In this document: positions 42,144 through 50,560 of the stretch, one piece after another
Layout: every line of letters begins with the position of its first letter
Numbering within the stretch: position 1 is the stretch's first letter
NCBI GenBank assembly: GCA_947625045.1
Contig: CANQMW010000007.1
Coordinates: forward strand, 1-64,000
Direction of reading: 5' to 3'
DNA length: 64,000 nucleotides
DNA from: an uncultured Oscillospiraceae bacterium
Lineage (GTDB): Bacteria > Bacillota > Clostridia > Oscillospirales > Oscillospiraceae
Notes under the pieces: generated by a model
Told to the model about the DNA's origin: nothing
What the model saw: only the letters and a program-made list of their open reading frames with translations
Database searches by the model: none
Made by a program: the position numbers and the translations under genes

Positions 42144-42944
42144 TCATTTTTCCATGCTGATATGTTTTAACCGCTCAGGTTGATCCGGTATCCTTAGATA
42201 CATCGTTCCATACATCAGTTCCAGAATTTCCTCAGCCAACTCAGGTATCGCAAACCATCTTCCTTCAAATCTTTCTAGCCTAATTTGATGTCCAAGCCGA
42301 AGAACAGGATAAATTTCTTTTTTATACCCATACGCCCCTGCATAGCACGCCATATATTCCCCGTCGCTCAGCCATTTGCTCAGCCGCAAAAGCTTTCGCC
42401 TCAGCTTTACCAAGCCACGGGGGGAAAACAGCCGCAATACGACATAGCCTATCCTTCCGCTCAGCTCCTCATAGGGCCGGTACGCCTCCCCGCTGTCCAC
42501 CTGCCCCCGGTAGTTCATCACCGCCAGCACGTTGAACAGCAGGTGACATATGAGCCCCGGCTTCGGGCAGCCGTCCAGCGGAAAGATATCTATAAACACG
42601 CCCTGGTGGAACTTCGCGTCCTTGAACCGCTCCTCGTAGACCTCCGTCCCGTTTTTGCGGAGCTTGTTATAGGACAGGAAATAATAGGGGTCCGTTTCTG
42701 GGCACTGGTAGAAAAACTTGAGGTCCAGCTCCGTCCTGCAGACTTCTCCGAACCGGTCGTAGTCCGCCCGGGGCATGGCCACGTCTATGTCGTCGTCCCA
42801 GGGGATGAACCCATGGTGCCGCACCGCGCCCAGCAGCGTCCCGCCTACCAGGTAATACCTCAGTCCGTGCTTCTCACACAGCCGTACGAACTCGTCCAGT
42901 ATCTCCAGCTCACACAGCTGCAGCTGCCGCAGTTTGTCATACAT
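42144..42944 (-). CDS. LicD-family phosphotransferase
   Basis: A 266-residue LicD/fukutin-type nucleotidyltransferase fold: YYLVGGTLLGAVRHHGFIPWDDDIDVAMPR holds the metal-binding Asp residues. LicD enzymes transfer phosphocholine or other phospho-substituents from CDP donors to cell-surface glycans. It overlaps the DUF4422 gene upstream by 8 bp. The donor is unknown, as no licA/licC genes are here. Confidence 0.87.
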   Translation of the reverse strand: MYDKLRQLQLCELEILDEFVRLCEKHGLRYYLVGGTLLGAVRHHGFIPWDDDIDVAMPRADYDRFGEVCRTELDLKFFYQCPETDPYYFLSYNKLRKNGTEVYEERFKDAKFHQGVFIDIFPLDGCPKPGLICHLLFNVLAVMNYRGQVDSGEAYRPYEELSGRIGYVVLRLFSPRGLVKLRRKLLRLSKWLSDGEYMACYAGAYGYKKEIYPVLRLGHQIRLERFEGRWFAIPELAEEILELMYGTMYLRIPDQPERLKHISMEK

Positions 42945-43761
42945 CCCTTCCTACGATCCCCTTCACCGCCGCTCTCCGTTTCGTCCCCGGTGGCAGCAGC
43001 GCGTTCAGGGCTCTCCTTTTCACATACTCCTCGCCGGTGTAAAAGTGTACCCGGGGCAACTCCAGCGTCTTCAACTCCCGCCGCCGGTATTCGGCATACA
43101 CCCCCAGCAGCCGCTCCCCTATGTACCCGTCTACACGAGGCTCCGGGTCAGGCGCCTCAGCGTCGAACGCTTCCAGCAGCGGGAACAGCCAAGAGCAGTA
43201 GTCGTGGAACACATCCCGGCTCATGACGAAGATATTGCCGAAATACTGCGCCGTGCCATTTAAATATGTATCCAGATCAACCGAAATCTCCGGATACATC
43301 GCTCGTACCAGTTCTTTCGCCAAGTCAAGGTCAGTGGCACGGTGATACCGAGCGTAATGCTCCCGCACAGGCACACCCATATCCTCACCCTGAGGGAGGA
43401 TCATGTCATAGCGTTCAATGAGCGGCCCAAAGCGGTCATAACCCAGCGCGGCCAAGTCCGGCTCACGCCGTATGATGTACGGTCGCTTGGCATCAACATC
43501 TGGATACAGATACCGCCGGTAATGGAAAAAGCCGTACCAGCCCGCCGTGACATTCTTCCAGGCCCAGTACTGGCCCGTGAGCTCACAGTAGGCCCGATTC
43601 TTGGCGGAGATGTTCTCCCCTTCGTCGTCATGGGCAAAGCCCGGGAACCGTTTCCCCGCCAAGGCCGCGCCCACCTGCAGCGGGCACAGCAGCGGATGCG
43701 ACGGCACCGCAACCGGCTCATGAAAGCACACATACAGCTTTATCTCAGCTCTCCCACCCAT
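42937..43761 (-). CDS. DUF4422-family glycosyltransferase
   Basis: A 274-residue DUF4422 protein, a family found in capsule loci and considered glycosyltransferase-like. Typical blocks are AKNRAYCELTGQYWAWKN, GFFHYRRYLYP and the late YIGERLLGVY. It is the first sugar-polymer gene after the recombinase-like pair and overlaps its second member by 17 bp, so they are probably on one transcript. Confidence 0.82.
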   Translation of the reverse strand: MGGRAEIKLYVCFHEPVAVPSHPLLCPLQVGAALAGKRFPGFAHDDEGENISAKNRAYCELTGQYWAWKNVTAGWYGFFHYRRYLYPDVDAKRPYIIRREPDLAALGYDRFGPLIERYDMILPQGEDMGVPVREHYARYHRATDLDLAKELVRAMYPEISVDLDTYLNGTAQYFGNIFVMSRDVFHDYCSWLFPLLEAFDAEAPDPEPRVDGYIGERLLGVYAEYRRRELKTLELPRVHFYTGEEYVKRRALNALLPPGTKRRAAVKGIVGRDV

Positions 43762-44308
43762 ACTCCGCCTGCTCCTTGTCCAGCTGCTCCTGCATGAGCT
43801 GCTGGACGGTCTCGGTCATCAACTCAACCCAGGTGGTCTCATACAGCTTCTGCAGTGTCCGGGCAGAAACAAGGCCATCATCAAATCCTGCGACCCTGCT
43901 CACAGTCTTTATCTGCTCCCGGACCATCGACAAGGCCGGGAGCGTGCCTATCTTGTCCATAAATATCGCCCCACTGGAGATGCCGTTTCGCCGGGCGCAG
44001 GCCAAAAGCTCCTCCCGCAGACTGTCCGGCAGGTGGATGACACGCTCCGCCGTCGTGATCTCGCCAGTCTTGACTTCCTCCACTGTCACCGCCAGAAGCT
44101 CCTGCGGCTGGACGCCCGCAGAGAAAATCGCCAGCATGGCAAGATAGGCCTGCACCTTGTGCATTTTCCGCGCTGTCTTCAACATCTCCAGGTACTGATC
44201 CCGGGTGAGTTCCTTCGGTGCCGGTTCCGGGATAAACGCAGGCTCCCTGGGGACCTGCGTGACCGGGCGCCGCCGTATTCGGTTTTGACTACGCGGCAGC
44301 TCCTGCAT
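43745..44308 (-). CDS. degenerate tyrosine-recombinase-like protein, short type (pair A)
   Basis: 187 residues resembling only the catalytic half of a tyrosine recombinase ([15 protein letters not shown], then SAGVQPQELLAVTVEEV and [18 protein letters not shown]). The first catalytic Arg is replaced (GVQPQE for GIRVSE). The HxxR box reads RTLQK, and the GH..Y end is replaced by a Gln/Glu-rich helix (ETVQQLMQEQLDKEQ). It cannot recombine DNA by the known mechanism. The frame is intact and couples to the capsule genes, so I infer a regulator or structural DNA-binding role. The 46862 protein is its paralogue. Confidence 0.75.
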   Translation of the reverse strand: MQELPRSQNRIRRRPVTQVPREPAFIPEPAPKELTRDQYLEMLKTARKMHKVQAYLAMLAIFSAGVQPQELLAVTVEEVKTGEITTAERVIHLPDSLREELLACARRNGISSGAIFMDKIGTLPALSMVREQIKTVSRVAGFDDGLVSARTLQKLYETTWVELMTETVQQLMQEQLDKEQAEYGWES

Positions 44309-44310
44309 CC

Positions 44311-45291
44311 TTATACATCCCAGCCTGCTATGAGCTGTTCTTGCTCCGCCTGCTTATCCATCGTCTGCTCCACCAGCAGTGCAAAGTTCGCCTCCACCGC
44401 TGCCCGAGTACTCTTGTACAGCCGCCGCAGGCACTGGGGATTACACTTCTCGCTTGCTATCCCAGCTGTTTCACTCAGTTTCGAAATAGAAGCCGTCAAA
44501 CCAGAGCGACACATGGCTTTGCCCCTGATTGACTTAAAGATGGGCCCAATGCCTATCCCCTGCCGTTCCGCGTATGCCAAAAGCTCCCAGCACAGGCAGC
44601 GAGGAAGATGCACCATACTTCTCGTGCCGCTGGATTCGACCATCAGGCAACCGGTCTTTGCCGCCTCCACTGTCACCTTTTTCAATTGCTGCACCGGCAA
44701 GTCGCAGGAGGCAAACAGCTTCACCAACAAATACTCCCTCTCCCGTTCCAAGGTCTTCGCCGCCTGTAGAAGCTGCAGGTATTCGCCCCGTGTAAGCTCC
44801 GGCTGGGGGCTCTTCTCCTGCTTTGGCAGCTCGGAAAGCTGATACTCCCGATGTCCTACATAGTCCAAAAACCTATTTGCCACTATCGCGAAATTGTTTA
44901 TTGTATTGGCAGCATATCCCTTATCTCGCAGGAGCTCTATCCATTGTGCAAGAGTACCCTTGCGGACGAATTTATCCTCCGGCAGGTCCTGATACAGCTG
45001 CTCCAGGATGCTACCGTAGCGGCGAGCAGCCGCAATAGAGCCTTTGGTGGACAGACTCAACAAATATCCGTCCATATCCTCACGGGTTATCAGGACACCA
45101 GGGTCATTGGATACCGGCCATATGGTGTCAGCCTTATCCTGCCTATCTTTAGTATTGGTTGTCCCCAACGCCTGACCCGTCGGCTCGCGCCACTCCCCGG
45201 AAAAATGCCGTATCTCAGCGCCCGCGTGCCGCATTACCCCGAACTCCTTCCATTCGCTGAAAAAGTCAATATAAAAACAAACGTTTCTCAT
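44311..45291 (-). CDS. degenerate tyrosine-recombinase-like protein, long type (pair A)
   Basis: 326 residues with a SAM-like core-binding domain (about 80-160, DGYLLSLSTKGSIAAARRY) and a catalytic-like domain. The first Arg position reads DLPVQQ, the HxxR box reads NPQCLRRLY (His lost, Arg kept), and the final His/Tyr segment is replaced by LLVEQTMDKQAEQEQL. Residues such as VTVEAAKTG and LPRCLCWELLAYAERQ align with the active recombinase at 49314, showing common origin. It is followed within 2 bp by its short partner. The start codon among early Met residues is uncertain. The paralogue is the second half of the 47428 protein. Confidence 0.75.
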   Translation of the reverse strand: MRNVCFYIDFFSEWKEFGVMRHAGAEIRHFSGEWREPTGQALGTTNTKDRQDKADTIWPVSNDPGVLITREDMDGYLLSLSTKGSIAAARRYGSILEQLYQDLPEDKFVRKGTLAQWIELLRDKGYAANTINNFAIVANRFLDYVGHREYQLSELPKQEKSPQPELTRGEYLQLLQAAKTLEREREYLLVKLFASCDLPVQQLKKVTVEAAKTGCLMVESSGTRSMVHLPRCLCWELLAYAERQGIGIGPIFKSIRGKAMCRSGLTASISKLSETAGIASEKCNPQCLRRLYKSTRAAVEANFALLVEQTMDKQAEQEQLIAGWDV

Positions 45292-45299
45292 GAATATAA

Positions 45300-45795
45300 G
45301 TGGCCCGAAACGCCGTCAAACATCACTCTGTCCGTTATGCCGAGGTGCCGCGCTTTTCCTCCAGCATGGGCCGGTACTTGTCTTCACCCACCAGAAGCAA
45401 CACACTCTCGGGCTACACTTTCACCGCCTCAGCCAGCATGTTCGGCAGAAAACTTTGGCATTCTGATATCAAAGCCACTCCCACATGACCTATCGCGCTC
45501 TTACGGTCCGGCCCCTTCTCATGACACACTTCATTCCGCGCCGCCGACTCGATCGAAACCCATTAACATCTATCCCGTTAGGGATGAACTGAAACCCCCA
45601 CCCCGACATCTCGTCCACAGCAAACGGAAAAGTTGCCGCATCCCTGGAGCAGGCACACATGACCGTGAATACGCTACTGCCCTGCTGTGCTACCACAGCG
45701 CCCACTTCCAGCCAGGTCATATCCAGCCGCGTCAGCATATTGCAGAGAAACGGCTCTATCCCTCCGGAATCCTGGCTTACGCACATGTAGCACAT
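45300..45795 (-). pseudogene. glycosyltransferase family 4 remnant
   Basis: Broken frames read WGFQFIPNGIDVNGF, then IGHVGVALISE, then PESVLLLVGEDKYRPMLEEK. These match the PNGIDxxxF, GHVGR and VLLLVGDGxxRPxLEEKA blocks of GT4 enzymes, in the right order. Frameshifts and a stop separate them, and the ends are missing. It is a relic of an earlier capsule gene. Confidence 0.7.
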
Positions 45796-45831
45796 CAGCC
45801 TGATTGAACTATTCTTCCTGTGTTCTTCCTA

Positions 45832-45935
45832 CTCCCCATATGGTTCTGCAGCACGAATTGCTGCACAGTCTCTGCCATCTGTTTCGCCCAAGTCGTCTCA
45901 TACAGTTACAGTCCTTGAAGCGTGTATGTGCACTG
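45832..45935 (-). pseudogene. remnant of a short-type recombinase-like gene
   Basis: The frame reads TLQGL, a stop, then LYETTWAKQMAETVQQF, nearly identical to TLQKLYETTWVELMTETVQQL of the 43745 protein. This is a third, decayed copy of the short gene directly after rfbA, which suggests that pairs have been duplicated and lost at this locus. Confidence 0.72.
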
Positions 45936-45965
45936 TCTTTTGGGTAAACAGCATTGCTCATAGCT

Positions 45966-46841
45966 TCACGATCTGTCGTCTTCCGCGATCTCCTTCAGAT
46001 ACTGGCCGTAGGCCGTCTGCTCCAGCGGCTCCGCCAGGCTCAGGAGCTGCTCCCTGTCGATGAAGCCCTTCCGGTAGGCGATCTCCTCGATGCAGGACAC
46101 ATACAGCCCCTGCCGCTTCTGGATGATGTTCACGAACTGGGCCGCCTCTTGCAAGCCATCGTATGTACCGGTGTCCAGCCAGGCCATGCCCCGGAAAAAC
46201 TTAACCGCGTGGAGCTGCCCCCGGCGCAGGTATTCCTGGTTCACCGCCGTGATCTCCAATTCACCCCGGGCGGAGGGCTTTATCGTCTTTGCGATGTCCA
46301 CCACCTGGCTGTCGTAGAAATAGAGCCCCGGCACGGCGTATTTTGATTTGGGCCGTCTGGGCTTTTCCTCCAGGGACAGCACCGTACCGTCCTTATCGAA
46401 TTCCACCACGCCGAAGTCGGATGGGTCGTGGACCGGATAGCCGAATACCACCGCCCCCTCCTTCACGTCCGTGGCCTTGCGCAGGAAGGAGGAAAAGCCG
46501 CTGCCGTAGAAGATATTGTCCCCCAGTATCAGCGCCACCCTGTCCCCGGCGATGAACTGCTCGCCGATGAGAAACGCCTCGGCCAGGCCGTTGGGCTTAT
46601 CCTGTTCGGCATAGGAAAACTTCATGCCCAGCTGGGTCCCGTCCCCCAGTATCTCCTGAAAAGCGGGCAGGTCCCGGGGCGTAGAGATGATGAGCACTTC
46701 CCGTATCCCCGCCAGCATCAGCGTGGACAGGGGGTAGTAGATCATGGGCTTGTCATAGACTGGTAGCAACTGCTTGCTAGTCATCTGCGTCAGCGGGTAT
46801 AGCCGCGTACCACTACCGCCCGCCAGTATGATCCCCTTCAT
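45966..46841 (-). CDS. rfbA: glucose-1-phosphate thymidylyltransferase
   Basis: 291 residues, full length for RfbA/RmlA. It carries the [25 protein letters not shown] nucleotide loop region, [31 protein letters not shown] and [10 protein letters not shown]. It makes dTDP-glucose, the first step to dTDP-rhamnose and related sugars. No rfbB/C/D genes are in the window, so those steps must be encoded elsewhere. It lies between the two recombinase-like pairs, and a second rfbA scrap is at 17372. Confidence 0.93.
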   Translation of the reverse strand: MKGIILAGGSGTRLYPLTQMTSKQLLPVYDKPMIYYPLSTLMLAGIREVLIISTPRDLPAFQEILGDGTQLGMKFSYAEQDKPNGLAEAFLIGEQFIAGDRVALILGDNIFYGSGFSSFLRKATDVKEGAVVFGYPVHDPSDFGVVEFDKDGTVLSLEEKPRRPKSKYAVPGLYFYDSQVVDIAKTIKPSARGELEITAVNQEYLRRGQLHAVKFFRGMAWLDTGTYDGLQEAAQFVNIIQKRQGLYVSCIEEIAYRKGFIDREQLLSLAEPLEQTAYGQYLKEIAEDDRS

Positions 46842-46861
46842 ACTCTCTTCGTCTCTTTCCG

Positions 46862-47425
46862 CTAGTTCTCCCAGCCATGCTTCACCTGCTCCTGCTCTAA
46901 CTGCCCCAACATAATTTTTTCCGTTACTTGGGCCATCAGCTCTAATCTAGTTGCCTTGTACAGTTTCACCAGCGTCCGGGCACTGACCTCAATGCCCTCC
47001 ATGCCCGCAACTCTGCACACAACCCTTATCTGCTCCCGGACCGTCGGCCAGGTCGTGATTGGGGCCTCCTTGCCCACAAAGATAGCTCCGCTGCTGACCC
47101 CCTTTCGCCGGGCATAGCCCAAAAGCTCCTCCCGCAGACTGTCCGGAAGATGGACGGTCCTCTCCGCCGTCCGGATCTCTCCGGTCCTGACCTCCTCCAC
47201 CGTCAGCGCCAGAAGTTCCTGTGGCCAGATGCCCGTAGAGACTATCGCCCGCATGGCGAGATAGGCTAGCATCTTGCCTCTTTTCCTTGCAGCCTTCAGA
47301 AGTTCAAGGTACTGGTCCCGCGTGAGTTCGTTTTGCTGCGGCTTCTGCGCGTCAACCAGTTTCTGAGTTCTTTCCTTGGGGAGGTGCCTTAACGTTTGCT
47401 CTTGTACCTGAAATATCTCCTGCAT
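46862..47425 (-). CDS. degenerate tyrosine-recombinase-like protein, short type (pair B)
   Basis: 187 residues, exactly the length of the 43745 protein and alike throughout ([34 protein letters not shown]-like block, [18 protein letters not shown]). Catalytic Arg, HxxR and Tyr are all missing ([18 protein letters not shown]). The tail is [15 protein letters not shown]. It starts 2 bp after the long partner. It is expected to act with the 47428 protein. Confidence 0.75.
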   Translation of the reverse strand: MQEIFQVQEQTLRHLPKERTQKLVDAQKPQQNELTRDQYLELLKAARKRGKMLAYLAMRAIVSTGIWPQELLALTVEEVRTGEIRTAERTVHLPDSLREELLGYARRKGVSSGAIFVGKEAPITTWPTVREQIRVVCRVAGMEGIEVSARTLVKLYKATRLELMAQVTEKIMLGQLEQEQVKHGWEN

Positions 47426-47427
47426 TC

Positions 47428-48960
47428 TTAAACCTCCCAGCTCGCTATGAGCTGTTCCTGCTCCACCTGCCGGTCCATCGCCTGCTCCACCAGTAGCGCG
47501 AAGCTGGCTTCAACCGCCGCTCTGGTGGTCTTATACAGCCGCCGCAGGCACTGGGGATTGCACTTCTCACTGGGAAGCCCCGCCTCCTCACCCAGCCTCG
47601 TGATGGACTGCACAATGCTGGCGTGGCTCATCGTTCTCACCCGGTACGACAAAAAGATAGGCCCATCGCCGATGTACTGCCGATCCGCATAGGCCAAAAG
47701 CTCCCGGCACAGGCACCCGGGCAAATGAAGCATAGTGCGCGTGCCCCTGGAATCGACCGTCAGGCACCCAGTCTTTGCCGCCTCCACCGTTACCTTTCTC
47801 AGCTGCTGCACCGGCAGGTCACAAGAGGCGAACAGCTTCACCAGCAGATATTCCCGCTCCCTGTCCAGCCGCTTCGCCGCCTGCAGCAGCTGCAGGTATT
47901 CGTTTCGGGTCAGCTCCGGCTGGGGGTTGTCCTTCTGTTTGGGAAGATCGGAAAGCTGATACGCCCGGTGCCCAATATAGTCCAAAAAACCATTCGCCAT
48001 GATGGCATAGCCGTTGATCGTGTTGGGGGCATAGCCCTTTTCCCGCAACAGTTCTACCCAACAGGCCAAGGTCCCCTTGCGGATACGCTTATCTGCTGGC
48101 AGGTCATTGTACAGCTGCTTCAAAATGACTCTGTACTGTTGGGCAGCCGCTGTGCGCCCTTTGGCATGCAATAACGACATATACCCCTCGATGTCCTCCT
48201 TGGTCATTAAAACGCCAAGGCCATCGGAGGGGGGCCATAAAACGCAACTCTTTTCCGCCATTGCTTTCGTTCCGGCAGTCTTTCTCGCCGGAAACGGTTT
48301 CTCTCGCCGTTTTGGAAAAGTAGGGCGGCTCTCCGCATCCGCCTGCCGATCCATGAACTGTTCCGCCATATCGACAGCCCGGGCCTCCGCATCCGCCTGC
48401 CGATTCATAAGCTGTTCCACCTTGTCGGCGGCCTGGGCCTTCGCATCCGCCTGCCGGTCCATGAACTGTTCCACCACGTCGGCGGCCTGTGCCTCCGCAT
48501 CTGCCTGCCGCTCCATGAGCTGTTCCACCATACTAGGGGCCCGGGCCTCCGCATCCGCCTTCGTATCCCGATACAGCTTCCTCAGTGCGCTTGGGCGGCA
48601 CTTCTCTTCCTCAAGTTCTGCCGAACGGCATAGGTTATGCAGGAACCTGGATACCTGCGTTGAGTTGTAAGGCCGCCCGTTTCGCGTGATGAACACCGGC
48701 CCGGATCGGACGCTCTTCCCCGCCGCATAGGCCGTGAGTTCCTCCTGCAGGCCCGCCGCCAGCGGCACGACGTCATGTTCCACTTTCAGCTTACCAGCCC
48801 GGACGGCTTCCACGGTCAGCTCCGGCAGTCCCAGTGTCGACACGCCGGTGGTGGCCATCACCTTCACCAACAGATACGAGCGCTCATCATTTGATTCCCT
48901 TGCCGTGTCCAGAAGATGCAGATACTCTTCCCGGGTGATATCAGCGCCCAAAGTCCACAT
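47428..48960 (-). CDS. degenerate tyrosine-recombinase-like protein with internal repeats, long type (pair B)
   Basis: 510 residues. Residues 1-140 are a catalytic-like domain (GVSTLGLPELTVEAV, PSALRKLYRDTK), with the first Arg and the HxxR His lost. Four 18-residue repeats (RQADAEAQAADVVEQFMD type) form a probable long helix at about 139-210. A basic linker, a core-binding domain (about 255-340) and a second catalytic-like domain (ASCDLPVQQLRKVTVEAA, NPQCLRRLYKTTR) follow. The last two domains match the 44311 protein. No catalytic Tyr is present. GAAAGGAG precedes the ATG. As first gene of the capsule transcription unit it is well placed to regulate it. Confidence 0.75.
   Translation of the reverse strand: MWTLGADITREEYLHLLDTARESNDERSYLLVKVMATTGVSTLGLPELTVEAVRAGKLKVEHDVVPLAAGLQEELTAYAAGKSVRSGPVFITRNGRPYNSTQVSRFLHNLCRSAELEEEKCRPSALRKLYRDTKADAEARAPSMVEQLMERQADAEAQAADVVEQFMDRQADAKAQAADKVEQLMNRQADAEARAVDMAEQFMDRQADAESRPTFPKRREKPFPARKTAGTKAMAEKSCVLWPPSDGLGVLMTKEDIEGYMSLLHAKGRTAAAQQYRVILKQLYNDLPADKRIRKGTLACWVELLREKGYAPNTINGYAIMANGFLDYIGHRAYQLSDLPKQKDNPQPELTRNEYLQLLQAAKRLDREREYLLVKLFASCDLPVQQLRKVTVEAAKTGCLTVDSRGTRTMLHLPGCLCRELLAYADRQYIGDGPIFLSYRVRTMSHASIVQSITRLGEEAGLPSEKCNPQCLRRLYKTTRAAVEASFALLVEQAMDRQVEQEQLIASWEV
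48331..48546. repeat. four tandem 54-bp repeats inside the 510-aa gene
   Basis: Units at 48331, 48385, 48439 and 48493 each begin CTCCGCATC(C/T)GCCTGC or a one-base variant and encode 18 residues. A partial fifth follows. Because 54 is divisible by three, gain or loss of units keeps the frame. Confidence 0.85.
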
Positions 48961-49313
48961 CTTCTTGGGTCTCCTTTCTCCAGCCAGCGGAAGGACAGGT
49001 CAAAATTGAACTATCGTTTCTAGTGACAAAGGTTTGACCCCTCCATAATGAAAAGACCATCCTGCATGTGGACCATACAGGACGGCAAAATGAGATGCCA
49101 TGGGCATAGGAAAGCAGGCCGTTGAAAGATGTCGTTTCAACGGCCTTAATGCGTATGCAAAGCTACTTGATTTGGATGCTTTTTACGCCGCATACAGAGA
49201 ATACTGCTTGATTTATATGTAGGGATATGGTATTATTCTTTAGACGATTTGGTCGAATTACCGTAATTTGAACTGTTTGCCGGTCGCTTAAGTTCAATTC
49301 TGTTGATGTTCCG
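48961..49313. other. intergenic region upstream of the capsule locus
   Basis: A 353-bp gap with no gene. It contains the terminator-like hairpin at 49117-49145 and AATTGAACT-type 9-mers at 49004-49012 and, inverted, at 49291-49299, with a near copy at 49265-49274. It must hold the promoter of the minus-strand capsule unit, but I see no convincing -35/-10 pair. Confidence 0.5.
49117..49145 (-). terminator. terminator-like hairpin after the 49314 recombinase
   Basis: A perfect 11-bp stem GGCCGTTGAAA / TTTCAACGGCC with a 7-base loop. On the minus strand it is followed by TGCTTTCC. It should separate the recombinase transcript from the capsule unit. Confidence 0.6.
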
Positions 49314-50153
49314 CTAGCTGACCAACCCCAACCGCTCCAGCGTCCGAGCATGTTCTGCCCCGGTGGTGATGAGGTATATCCGTGTCGTGTTGATGCTGGA
49401 GTGCCCCAGTACATCCGCCAGCTTCACGATATCGTGACAGGCCCGGTAAAATGTAGTGGCGAACAGATGCCGCAGGTTATGGGGGAAAACCTTGGATGGC
49501 TCCACGCCCGCCAGTTTGCACACTGCCTTCATCTCCGCCCATATCTGCCGCCGGCTCAAGCTTTTTCCGCTTCTGGTGAGAAATATCTCGCCGGAGGCAA
49601 TCTTATTTTTCCGGGCGTACTTTAGGAGCTTTCTGCATAGCTTTCCCGGTAACATGATGGTCCGTATCTTCCCCTTCAAGGTAATCTCTGCCTGGCCCGC
49701 TATAGCCGCCTCAACGGTCACGTACCGCACCTCGGACACCCGGATGCCCGTGCCGCAGATGGTCTCCATGAGTAAGGCAAGTCGGCTTCGACCACTGTCT
49801 ATCGCCGCTGTTACCAGCCGCTCATACTCGGTCTTCGTCAGTTCCCGGCCCGGCTCGCGGTAGGCCCTGCGCTGGAGTCGCAGGGCTTTGACGCAGCAGT
49901 CCTGCCAGCCGCAAAACTTTAAGAAAGCGTTCACCGCCGCCAGTTTCACGTTCACCGTGGTCGGAGCATAATGCTGGACCAGTTCATTCTTCCAAGCAAC
50001 CACCGCTTCCTTTGTGACATGACCATCCCCCAGCCATTCCGCAAACGCATGGACATTTGCCATATATGCACTTACTGTGCCCTCGCTTCGTTCTTCCCTC
50101 CGCAAATTAGACGCAAATGATTCGATTTCGTAGCCTTTCAACTTCCTTCTCAT
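49314..50153 (-). CDS. tyrosine recombinase, catalytically complete
   Basis: About 279 residues with a core-binding domain (SEGTVSAYMANVHAFAEWL) and a complete catalytic set: Arg in GTGIRVSEV, HNLRH, the later His in LGHSS and Tyr in TTRIYL. I start it at the ATG at 50153, where GGAGGT lies 8 bp upstream. It is related to the degenerate proteins downstream (VTVEAA, LPGKLCRKLLKYARK) and precedes the capsule promoter region, so it could invert or excise DNA there. It may equally be an integrase. Confidence 0.87.
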   Translation of the reverse strand: MRRKLKGYEIESFASNLRREERSEGTVSAYMANVHAFAEWLGDGHVTKEAVVAWKNELVQHYAPTTVNVKLAAVNAFLKFCGWQDCCVKALRLQRRAYREPGRELTKTEYERLVTAAIDSGRSRLALLMETICGTGIRVSEVRYVTVEAAIAGQAEITLKGKIRTIMLPGKLCRKLLKYARKNKIASGEIFLTRSGKSLSRRQIWAEMKAVCKLAGVEPSKVFPHNLRHLFATTFYRACHDIVKLADVLGHSSINTTRIYLITTGAEHARTLERLGLVS

Positions 50154-50245
50154 GTTGGGATACCTCCTCATTTTAATATCTTCCATTTTAACATTCTGAG
50201 GAGGGTCTTAGACACAAACACATATAACTGGAGCTGTTTAACAGA

Positions 50246-50485
50246 ATGAGTACAGAAAAAGTCTTTCCTGATGATAAGACCATCCGGGATGCCATCTCAG
50301 GCGATCAGCAGGCAGTTGAAAAACTGCTGTCACATTACGCAGATGTAATTGATTCCTATGCGACTGTCGAAGTCCATAACCAGGACGGAACCACACGACA
50401 GTATGTTGATCCCGACCTCCGACAACATTTGGTGATGAAACTCCTGGAGGAACTACAGAGCTTCCCAGTAGATGAAGCAAAATAA
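50246..50485 (+). CDS. HTH_16-type conjugative-transposon protein
   Basis: 79 residues matching the small helix-turn-helix proteins carried by Tn916-like conjugative transposons: AISGDQQAVEKLLSHYADVI, then YVDPDLRQHLVMKLLEEL. In such elements they resemble a truncated sigma region and regulate transfer genes. No transfer genes are here, so it is probably a leftover of a former element. It is convergent with the STAND gene. Confidence 0.72.
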   Translation: MSTEKVFPDDKTIRDAISGDQQAVEKLLSHYADVIDSYATVEVHNQDGTTRQYVDPDLRQHLVMKLLEELQSFPVDEAK

Positions 50486-50487
50486 AA

Positions 50488-50519
50488 CGCTGCCTGGAGC
50501 ATCAACAGTCCAGGCAGCG
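50488..50519 (-). terminator. intrinsic terminator of the STAND gene
   Basis: CGCTGCCTGGA / TCCAGGCAGCG with a 10-base loop. On the minus strand TTTTATTTT follows. It lies between the convergent HTH_16 and STAND genes and may serve both. Confidence 0.78.
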
Positions 50520-50560
50520 AAGTCTATCAAATATCGTCACATTTAAGCATTGCGAATACT

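Noticed and set aside
45490-45795. 101-codon minus-strand ORF as a gene
   Set aside because: It is the middle of a broken GT4 glycosyltransferase whose other parts lie in shifted frames.
48331-48546. Tandem repeats as a CRISPR array
   Set aside because: The 54-bp units are contiguous with no spacers and lie in frame inside a coding region. No cas genes are present.
43745-48960. The four recombinase-like genes as simple pseudogenes
   Set aside because: The frames are intact, the long/short order is duplicated and coupling is preserved. The real relics at 45832-45935 and 56467-57040 show what decay looks like here.
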